From Poa pratensis (lineage: Eukaryota > Streptophyta > Magnoliopsida > Poales > Poaceae), in contig CAMZMU010000063.1 in assembly GCA_947311845.1 (NCBI GenBank), forward strand, positions 118,221,612-118,285,611: a DNA stretch of 64,000 nt, in the 5' to 3' direction. The notes under the pieces are model-generated. The model did not search any database and was not told where the DNA came from. It worked only from the letters and a program-made list of their open reading frames with translations. The position numbers and the translations under genes were made by a program. Positions 32,540 to 41,400 of the stretch are shown here, one piece after another (the first letter of the stretch is position 1; every line of letters begins with the position of its first letter).

Positions 32540-33350
32540 TGCACAAGGAAAAAACCTTCTTCGAGCTCACAGAGGTTGTAGATTGCAAGCTGTTATGAGT
32601 CGATTATTCAAGCACTACTCGCAAATGCGCCACCAGAGGAGGCGCAGGTAGTACTTGGACATCATCGGCCTGGCTGCAGCGATCATGATCGTCAAGCTTC
32701 GCCTTCTCCTGATTCTCGAGGCTATAGATGACAACGACGGGAGAGCTTTCGTTGAGCAACTTCTGCTGGTCCCTTGAGATGGGATTGCGGTGTAGAACAG
32801 TGCCGCCAGCCACAACCACAAGGTCTTGCAGGAAGCCTCTCAATAGAGGCGGACCCAGAATTTTTTCAAAGTCTGGCAAGCTTAAGTGTGAATGAAATTT
32901 TTCGCATACACATCAGCAAATATAATCATCAGATATGGACAATATACCTTGAACAAGAATTTTCATGCGTAAAGATGGACAAGGTACATAAAAAACATAG
33001 TTCCGATACAAATCCCTAAGTAATTTTACCGTTTTGTTTCAGTTAAAACTCATCCGGAGAAAATATCACGAATCTAATTATGGAAAAAAGATGAACATCA
33101 TAAAGTACCTTCTCGGCACCAGAGAGAGCTGAACAGAGAGAACCTATTTCTGTGGTGACCCCACAAGGCAATTTCCCATTATAATCTTCACTAGAATTTG
33201 CTTGAGACGAACTGAAGAGTTTGTTGCGAAAACATACATTTGAGGAACATTAGGAGAGGTTTCATCTTCAGAATCTTTTTTTTTTGAAATATCTTCAGAA
33301 TCTTTAATACCACTAAAACAAGGTGCATTGTGGCTCAAAGGTGTGGCCAA
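32540..33350 (-). pseudogene. BARD1/ROW1-like BRCT-domain gene fragment
   Basis: On the minus strand 32604-32850 encodes GFLQDLVVVAGGTVLHRNPI followed by SPVVVIYSLENQEKAK, which matches the last BRCT repeat of plant BARD1 (a RING/BRCT partner of BRCA1 in DNA repair and meristem gene silencing). Downstream the sequence continues as ASSA-stop-IIDS and then, one base out of frame, TACNLQPL-stop. So the conserved Trp codon has become TGA and a frameshift precedes the end. A second exon-like piece (33145-33240) reads SSEDYNGKLPCGVTTEIGSL and ends at a good splice donor; it may belong to the same gene, but that is unverified. A 14-bp GATTCTGAAGAT duplication with an A run (about 33265-33305) looks like an insertion scar. 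RING and ankyrin-type N-terminus are absent. Family assignment is from memory of the C-terminal signature. Confidence 0.6.
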
Positions 33351-33747
33351 AGATAATGGTATTGTTTTTTGAATATTTCCAAAGTAACATATCGATATAA
33401 TTCGTTTTCTGCCCGTAGTAACACAGGGAACTTTGTCAAAAACAAAAACACAGGGAACTTTATTTAGCTAGTTTGATTAGTTAATGGCTTCTAGCCTTGG
33501 AAAAAGTTTAATCACTTATTTCTCATGTAAAAAAGATGTGACACTAATCTCGGCTAAGAAAAAAGATTGATCACTAAATCCATGTTCGTAAGCTACTCTC
33601 CCTAAACTTTTAGTCACTTCCACGTCACAAACCTCTCAACCAGCCAACCAGCCTCTCCCCACCCCAATAAGCCAAACTCCAAAGCCAACATTACCTCGTG
33701 ACTTCGTGCGCCGACCTTCGCTCCGATTCCCACTCCGATCTCCGGCC
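33351..33747 (+). promoter_or_regulatory. Upstream region of the p24 gene, with UPRE-like element
   Basis: AT-rich to about 33600, then GC-rich 5' UTR. CCACGTCA (33620-33627), the reverse complement of TGACGTGG, matches the unfolded-protein-response element bound by bZIP60/bZIP28-type factors. It sits 120 bp before the start codon. A single 8-mer is weak evidence, though p24 proteins are ER-Golgi proteins. Confidence 0.4.
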
Positions 33748-36503
33748 ATGGCCGCGCGGCCCCCGGATCCTCTGCCTCCAGATGGCTGTCCCCTTCCACG
33801 CTCCTCCTCCTGGCCGCCCTCTTCGCGGCCTCGCCGGCCGCCCGCGCCCTCCGGTTCGACCTCGAGTCCGGCCACACCAAGTGCATCTCCGACGAGATCA
33901 AGATCGACTCCATGGCCGTCGGGAAGTACAAGGTCGTCGGCCCCGAAGACAGCTCCCACGACGCCCCGCTCCCCGAGTCCCACCGCATCTCCCTCAGGGT
34001 AAGCAATTGATCGTCATCTGCCCACCGCGATTGGGTTGGGGGGAAACCGCGGCGATCCCGCGATTTCAATGATTTGACGCTTGTGGTCGATGCAGGTGAC
34101 GTCGCCGTACGGGAACAGCATGCACTACTCGGAGAACGTGCAGTCGGGGCACTTCGCCTTCACGGCGACGGAGGCGGGCGACTACCTGGCCTGCTTCTGG
34201 GCGCCTGACCACAAGCCGTCCGTCACCGTCACCTTCGAGTTCGATTGGAAGAGCGGCGTCACGGCCAAGGACTGGTCCAACGTCGCCAAGAAGGGCCAGG
34301 TCGATGTGAGTGCTCCAGTTTTTGCTCAATTTTGTACTCCCTCCGTCCCAAAATAATTGTCTCAAGTTTGCACAAAAGTCTCAAGTTACACCCACTTTTG
34401 AGCAAACATGAGACACTTATTTTTGGACGGAGGGAGTACTAATCACGTTGTTTCATATGGTTGAATTTCCCCCTACTTGATTAGTGGTTCGTTTTATTGG
34501 ATTGAGCAAAGGGAGTAAGGGTGCCAATTCGCGTGTAGGAGCTGGAATCATTAGCTTTTTCTAGCATGTGAGTGCTTGGATGTGTGGAATGAATTGGGAG
34601 TTTATGTGTGTGGTCTTGTTATTGTGATGGATTTTCAGGATCATGTAATCCGCGATGTTGTGCTTTTGTAGATTCCCTCTCCAGTAGCAATTTCAATGTG
34701 TATGGATCTAGGACACGGTTAGATTTTCTCGGTATCAAGTCTTCAGTTAGAGGTGTACTGAAACTTTGAGAAAAAAAGCAGGCTTGCAGCATGTTTTAAT
34801 ATCTAGGTGTGCAAACGTGGGCCCTTGTAGATTTTTAGACACTTCTAAGTTGAGTTACTTGGTTTGATTGTTCTCTTGCGAGTGTGGTCATGCAATTTTC
34901 TGTTTATGTGGAGATACTGAGGTCATTTTGAGCGTGCTTGTTTGCAACCAGTTCACTTCTGGTTTTCTACATTATGTTGAGCAATCTGCCTGTGAGGTGT
35001 AGATTAATCCATTCCAGGCCTGAATTAGTTGGACTATTCACCCTAGTGTCAAAGAGGTTGGAATTTTTAATGTGGTTGGTATTAAAAATTGATTCAGGAA
35101 GTTTACGCATATGAGCCGGTTCTTGCTACTCAATTGTTTCTTTAGCATATTAGTGTGCTTGAAAGAGAAGATGCTGAATAGTCCAGTGGCTAGTTGAATT
35201 AAGCTGACTATTGTAGTCGTTTGGGTCAATTTTCTTTTGTTTTGTTCGCTTTTACAAAATTATGTGTATGAATGAGGTTACAACACTGACTTCTGTAGGT
35301 TCTGTTATATATTGTGTTTTTACTTTGTCCCATGGTGTATTTGATTGCGAGTATCACTTGCAACTTCCACACGACTGTAATGTGATTTAGAGTTTTCTCA
35401 TTGGACAAAGGTTTTATACGGCAAACAAGCATTTGGTCCCTCTGGCATACATGCAGAGAGGCAATATAAGGATTCTGATCTGTGTTGAAGTTTGGACATT
35501 CTATAATTTAGTCTCTGACCTGACCAAGAGAGACAGGGTCAAGCGACGCCGCACTTCATCACCTGCCTGAATGAGAATTCTGATCTGTGTTGAAGTCTGG
35601 ACATTATATAATTTTGACATACTGCCATTTTCCATATCATAAGTGCACGTTTACTAGAAAGAATGTAGAAAGGAGACTAGTTGCACACTGACATATCAAT
35701 TGCTGCTAACGGCTGTCACCGTGTTAGCTAGTGCTGGTTATTAGACGGTAGACATAGCAGTTCAGTATTAGCTTTTGAACACTGCACATAAAGTCATAAC
35801 CAGCACTTCTAAATAAGCCCCAAAATATCTGGTTTTGTGAGAACCGTCTTAGTATGAACTAAGCACGTTAACATTGTTGAGCCACCATTTTGTTCGTCAT
35901 ACCTAGTACCTTGAGAGTGAACAGCCAGTAACATGTGGTGCATCACCAGTACTAAGAAAGTAATATTGAATGCATAGATCTAGTTGGAGGATACAGTGAT
36001 ACTAATTCAGCACGAGTTTATGACTGCACTGGTACCATACCACATTGTTGTTCGAGGATTACCTGTTCATGCATTGTTCTGTACTTGTTGCAGATGATGG
36101 AAATTGAGTTGAAGAAGCTGGAGGATACCATCAAATCTATCCATGAAGAAATGTATTATCTACGTGAAAGGTACGATACTGACTATTATTTCTGGCATAT
36201 TTTAGAACTCTATTCCATTATAATTAGGGAAGCAACTCCTGGATCAAGTTTTTGAGTTGTCATCCATCTGCCTAGAATTTTGGCATTGGTAAAACTCCAT
36301 ACCATGATAATTCGAGATATCTTTCTGAAATAATGTTTTTGACCTGTCATCCATCTAGGGAAGAGGAAATGCAGAACATGAACAAGCAAACCAACTCGAG
36401 GATGGGTTGGCTCGGATTCCTGTCGCTCGGCGTCTGCTTGTCGGTGGCAGGGTTGCAGCTGTGGCATCTGAAGACCTTTTTCGAGAGAAAGAAGCTGCTG
36501 TAG
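33748..36503 (+). CDS. p24 family (emp24/gp25L) cargo receptor, delta type, with apparent 1-bp frameshift in exon 1
   Basis: Exons 33748-33998, 34096-34305, 36094-36170, 36359-36503, with GT-AG introns. Product of about 227 residues: signal peptide (LLLLAALFAASPAARA), GOLD domain (FDLESGHTKCISDEI ... TVTFEFDWKSG, including the paired cysteines), coiled coil (MEIELKKLEDTIKSIHEEM), membrane helix (MGWLGFLSLGVCLSVAGLQL) and cytosolic tail ending ERKKLL with dilysine. These type-I proteins select cargo in COPI and COPII vesicles and retain GPI proteins. Oddity: the family start MAARPPDPLPP (ATG at 33748) is one base out of frame with RWLSPSTLLLL and everything after. ATG at 33782 is in the third frame, and the GOLD frame has no ATG back to a TGA at 33699. 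One base seems missing near 33770-33782. A sequence error is likelier than a dead gene because all else is intact. Confidence 0.85.
34337..34436 (+). mobile_element. Stowaway MITE (100 bp) in p24 intron 2
   Basis: CTCCCTCCGTCCCAAAATAA at the left pairs with TTATTTTTGGACGGAGGGAG at the right (inverted, one mismatch), and TA flanks both ends (34335-34336, 34437-34438). It has no coding capacity. It lies 31 bp after exon 2, in the transcribed intron. Confidence 0.95.
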
Positions 36504-37129
36504 TTCGCCCATGATCACAAATCGTTGCGAAATTAGAGTATATTGCTTCTGTGAGCTGTTAACTTATGTTTCTGAGCGTATACTCAAATCCTCATTAAGA
36601 AACCGTGTTACTTGCGGGATGTCTTATCTGAGCTAGCTCTTGTCTGAAAGAAACAGTTTGTACAATCTGTCAAAGTTGATGTTTCATATGGTGCAACTTA
36701 GAGCCACATAGTTGTTTCTTCTTAGCTCGATACTGTTCTGAATCTTTTTTTTTTTTTTGTAGAAAATGTTGGTACATTACAGGCCAGTTAAAATCACAAA
36801 GATTTTACAGTGTTCACAAGACGATATGTATAGCGTCCGTCGATCGTGACGGAAGACTACCTGATTTGTCGGCCACCATCGTTGGACCTGCTACGCTCTG
36901 CACCGGTGAGACACAGTCATCGGCGAAAATCACAGAGTTTTGTTTTTTTGAGGGGTGTCACAGAAGTTCAACTTCTAGGCCCAAACAAGTGGCTCGCTGC
37001 GATCGGGTGGGCTGCTTGACTGAAAGGCCCAAAGCGAGCTTGCTTGTGTGGGCTTTTTGCTGGTGAACATGTTGAGCGGCAGTACAACAACAGAAAGCAG
37101 ATGGCGGAGCTGGGCGAGGACTTCGTTTT
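36504..37129. other. Intergenic between p24 and U5
   Basis: The first 230 bp are p24 3' UTR. A T14 run at 36747-36760 followed by GTAGAAAATG looks like a reversed poly(A) tail of a retrosequence. Short open stretches after it (36866-37066) have no family. Confidence 0.4.
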
Positions 37130-37182
37130 AGTCCCACCTCGGCTAGCGAAGAGAGGCGGGGCAGGCAGCTCGGCTATATAAG
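37130..37182 (+). promoter_or_regulatory. snRNA promoter: USE and TATA box
   Basis: AGTCCCACCTCG (37130-37141) matches the plant upstream sequence element RTCCCACATCG at all but one position. TATATAAG follows at 37175-37182, with 33 bases between. That spacing is the one used by plant RNA polymerase II snRNA genes (polymerase III U6/U3 genes use about ten fewer). It fits a U5 gene exactly. Confidence 0.85.
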
Positions 37183-37204
37183 AGGTCGTGGTGCTAGTGT
37201 TGAG

Positions 37205-37333
37205 AGGCACGCAGCTGCGTGGTGTGCACAAAGCGAACTATTCTTTCGCCTTTTACTAAAGAATACCGTGTGCACGCCACAATAGCAGCATACGCTGATT
37301 TTTGGAGGGTGTTTCTCCGTGAGAAAGCCCCAT
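37205..37333 (+). ncRNA. U5: U5 spliceosomal snRNA
   Basis: The invariant loop 1 CGCCTTTTACTAAAG (37247-37261) sits on the stem ATTCTTT/AAAGAAT. It is closed further out by GGTGTGCAC (37221-37229) pairing with GTGCACGCC (37270-37278, G-U pairs allowed). The Sm site ATTTTTGG (37298-37305) follows, then a 3' hairpin GTTTCTC-CGT-GAGAAAGC with GGG/CCC at its base (37306-37331). Loop 1 aligns the two exons in the spliceosome. The 5' end is inferred from the TATA box about 28 bases upstream, so the start may be off by a few bases. All functional elements are intact, so I take it as a true gene. Confidence 0.93.
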
Positions 37334-37532
37334 CAATTCTGAATTCAAAAATTCATTGTGTTTTTTTCAGAAATTTTCATTTTTGACATTGACATTAATG
37401 GAAATTTCAAGAAGACTTTACGTGTGGCCGCTCAGAGGTCGTGAGCTATAGTCTGGCCTCACCTTGACGGGTCCTTGGCACACTAGGCTAGCCGTTGGTT
37501 GGTTTTGTAGGCCACCGTGAATGCTCACTGAC

Positions 37533-37735
37533 AGGAAGTGGAATTTGCTTGCCAGCGACAGCGAAATCACTGTGGCGGAGCAAACTGAACTTCACACGCA
37601 CATAATGGTTCGTCTTCCTCTCAAGTATCCAGGAAGTATGGAATTTGCTTGCCAGCGACAGCGATGCGAAATCACGTGGCGGAGCAAACTGAACTTCACA
37701 CGCACAGAAATGGTTCGCCTTCCTCTCAAGTATCA
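37533..37735 (+). repeat. Tandem duplication, two units of about 98-105 bp
   Basis: Unit 1 (37533-37630) and unit 2 (37631-37735) both run AGGAAGT-GGAATTTGCTTGCCAGCGACAGCG ... GCAAACTGAACTTCACACGC ... TTCCTCTCAAGTATC. Small differences include an extra ATGC and a changed GTGG segment. No coding meaning. Confidence 0.9.
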
Positions 37736-37980
37736 GATATCCTAAATATGAAATTCAATCAGATGTAAAATGTAATTTTGTATTGTGATATTTATCTACA
37801 AGTTCACATTGACAGAGATCATAAAGACTGCACAAAATTCACTCCACGACTTACGGAAGTAACTCTCAAAAAACAATGTAAACCAGAAAATGTACTTTTT
37901 GATCTTTAAAATCCCATCAGCTCTGTGTTGAAGAAACATGGGCTAGCGAGGTTGATTTGAGTATGTATCTGCTTTGGCAG

Positions 37981-38334
37981 AAACAAGGCATCACGACAAT
38001 TTTGCCGTTTCAGTGACTTTATGACCTACCATCCAATTTTGTACACACTCGATGCCAATCTCCCAAGAAAACCCATTCACACACCCCCCCAGTTTTGTTT
38101 GCCTCGTTACGAATATTGGACTGCTATTGTGAGAATAGATGCCAGTTGTGAGCTTGGATGATAAGCTCTCCGTGATCTTCCCAGCCTCTTGAGTATCTCT
38201 AGGAAAGATGGTCTCAGATTGATATCCGCGGCCCAGCATAGCTCAGTCAGTCTGCAATCAAGGAAACCATGTCATGATACTGAAGTAAAAGAGACAAGCT
38301 TACTAGCATCAGCATGGCAGTCGTAGTGTGTTAA
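37981..38334 (-). pseudogene. Duplicate of the kinase last exon, degraded copy left of gap (probably assembly artefact)
   Basis: This 354-bp stretch repeats 38348-38698 in the same orientation, with scattered single-base indels. The exon it contains breaks: after ...LEILKRL the frame is lost. The two copies abut the N run on either side, the pattern left when overlapping contig ends were not merged. A genuine tandem duplication is the alternative. Confidence 0.8.
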
Positions 38335-38347
38335 NNNNNNNNNNNNN
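38335..38347. other. Assembly gap (13 N)
   Basis: Thirteen N between two copies of the same roughly 350-bp sequence. The gap size is evidently a placeholder or a negative overlap. Confidence 0.98.
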
Positions 38348-38485
38348 AAACAAGGCATCACGACAATTTGCCGTTTCAGTGAACCTTTTGACCCATCCAA
38401 TTTTGTACACAATCGATGCAATCTCCCAAGAAAACCCATTCACAACACCCCCAGTTTTGTTTGCTCGTTACGAATATACGGACTG

Positions 38486-41400
38486 CTATTGTGAGAATAG
38501 ATGCCAGTGGTGATCATGGGATGATAAGCTCTCCTTGATCTTCTCCAGCCTCTTGAGTATCTCTAGGAAAGATGGTCTCAGATTGATATCCGCGGCCCAG
38601 CATAGCTCAGTCAGTCTGCAATCAAGGAAACCATGTCATGATACTGAAGTAAAAGAGACAAGCTTACATAGCATCAGCATGGCAGTCGTAGTGTTAAGAG
38701 GGTTCTGTTTAGCTTGTACTTACTCTTTCTTAACTCAGCAGTATGTCCTTTTGAACGGAAAGCTGGGCGATGCCCATCTGACAAGTACTTAGCAGCCTCA
38801 TAAGGTTCATAGTTAGTAAAAGGTGGATCCCCTTCCAGCATCTACAACAAAAGTAACATTGTTTTTCATTCAGAACAGACATGATCATATGATATTATAC
38901 GCTGCTGGCTTGTAAGTTTGGATGGTAAAACTACCTCATACAGTATCATGGCAAAGGAGAAGATGTCAACTTTCTTGTCGTATTTACGGTGCTTGAAAAC
39001 TTCAGGAGCCATGTACCGGTCTATATTCGAACAAGTATCAAGACAACTTGCGACAATAAATTCAAGAGCGGAATGACAAACTCTACAAGTCCTGAGCACT
39101 TACAGCTTCCAGTCTCTCCAGTCATCTTGTATACATCGTTGGCATGCTGAGATTTGATAATCTTGCTAAGACCAAAGTCTCCAACTTTCAGGTGGTTCGC
39201 AGCAGTATTAACTAGAATAATATTTCTGGAAATAGACATAATAGGTTAGACCAGCCTATGAAGCTGCTTGCATTAGCAAAAACAAGTAATCCATCAGACC
39301 TTGGCTTTAAGTCCCGATGAATTACAACATTAGGCTCATTATGAAGATATGCCATGCCCCTACAAAAGAGAATAACACATGGATCATTATTATTTCCAAG
39401 AAATAAAAAAGTTCACTAAATCAAGTGACTTCTCATATGTTGATTTGTCGAAGCTAGAACATATTATGGTAAGTACTTATTTTCATAGAATAAAAATGGG
39501 AAAAGCATGATGGTTCAAGGACATGGTGTTAGCAGATCCACTTTGCAGTTCAAATAGATCTTAAAGAGACCATGGGAGTTCATAGTTGGTACGTTGGTAC
39601 GCCGTCTGCCCGTTTTTTGCCAGACCATCGCAGCAGGAAGAATTTTCATTCTCCTTGTTTAAAACTTAATGCTTCCATGAGGTAATACATTCATCGGATG
39701 GGATCAAACTTTTTCTGTCAAGATTAATTATCATGTCCTGATGCCCATTTTGTACACTTCACTAACTAGAAAAATATAGAAATAACTTGTGTTTTATTAC
39801 ATGGACTTGCCAGATTATTATATCGCTTCTCCTTTTCTACCAATGCATACACAAAGTTTAGCTCATTCAGTATGATGAAATACTTGATATGCTTAAAATC
39901 CTCCATTTTCTAACTTATGCTACTTTTTAGTATGGTCTCAACTTTTGTTTCATTGTTTTAGGATATTTGTGGGGTTGGGCAACACCTCTTGAAGAGGCTG
40001 GAAGGGAAATTAACCTTTGTGCCACCACCTTGCACACTATTATTATGCAATGTTTGGTTTCAGTAAGTGCTTTTTGGAGCAGTCAGCATTTACTAACTCT
40101 GCAGGGACACTACTTCTACCTCCTGGTGAGTATGATTAATGGTAATGCAGCCTATGCTCATCATGTATCTTCATGTGTAGAGCTTACTTTTGTTGAACCA
40201 TATAACGCTAATCAGTGTTCCGTTTCCCAGCTAACCTTTAGGCATCTACTAAATAATAAGTGAAATGTCTCTAGCAGTTTGCATGTGTATATGTAAGTGC
40301 TTCTGATAAGAAATCTCTTTGTGCACCACGTATGTATTTTTCCAAGGTGAAATTTGCATAAGTCTGTTCCAATGCACCTATGAACCTGCCTAAATTAGGT
40401 CCACATCTCTGATTAAATTCTGATGTGTAGTGTTTCTAAGATTATGGGTGTATTACGATTTGCTCATGTAACAATGCAATCAGGCAAAGCAATGTTCTCA
40501 TCTTTACTTAAATAGTCTACAACGCTTTAATAGTACCTTTGACATCGCCTATCTGAGACTAGGGAGTGCAAATGCTCCAAGTTGTTTTATCAAGGTAGTT
40601 CCTAGAGAAGTTTTAGTAATATTTGCTTTATGCCGAGCTCGTATTTGGGATGCCGCTATCCATGAATAAGATCAATCAACAGCTGCTCCAACCGGTTATT
40701 CAGAAGATTGATCGAAGACTGCCAGGTTGGGTTCCACGCCTAATGAACTCGGCTCCAGAATAACAATGATCAACGCGGTACTATCTGCAATTCCAAACTT
40801 CTTTATGGCATGCATTGTTTGGCCCAAATCCAGTATTGAAGCTGCCGATAAACGGCGTCGAGGTTTCCTTTGGAGTGATAAAGGGGAGGCAAACGGTGGA
40901 CACTGCTTAGTTGCATGGGAGACTGTGACATTACCGAGAGAGCAAGGGGGCCTGGGCATACGAAATCTACACACACAACAAATCTTTGATGTGCAATCTG
41001 GTGACTAAACTACTCTCAGGGCAAACTGGTACGTGTTCTGACTGGCTAATAAACTGGTACATGCAAGATCAAATACCACTGCATCCAACCCCCCGAGACA
41101 CACCATTCTGGAAATCTATCCTACCGCTGACCCCCTTGTTCAGCAGTCCACAAAATGCACCATGCACATCAATAAAACGACCTCCTTCTGGCACGACCAC
41201 TGGTGCAAAGCGGGTCGTCTTGTCGAGTGATTCCCGATTTTATACTCCTTTGCCATTGATCAACTATGTTCAGTTCAGTCACAAGTCTCTCATCAGACCT
41301 GGGATATTCAGCTGCACCTTCCGCTGTCCGCTACGGCTGAGATACAACTTTTGGAACTCATGGACATCATCAATCAGATAAGTACAACCAATGTAGGGCC

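Noticed and set aside
33698..34072. Two other open frames over p24 exon 1
   Set aside because: Arg/Pro-rich shadows of a GC-rich exon; the GOLD-domain frame is the conserved one.
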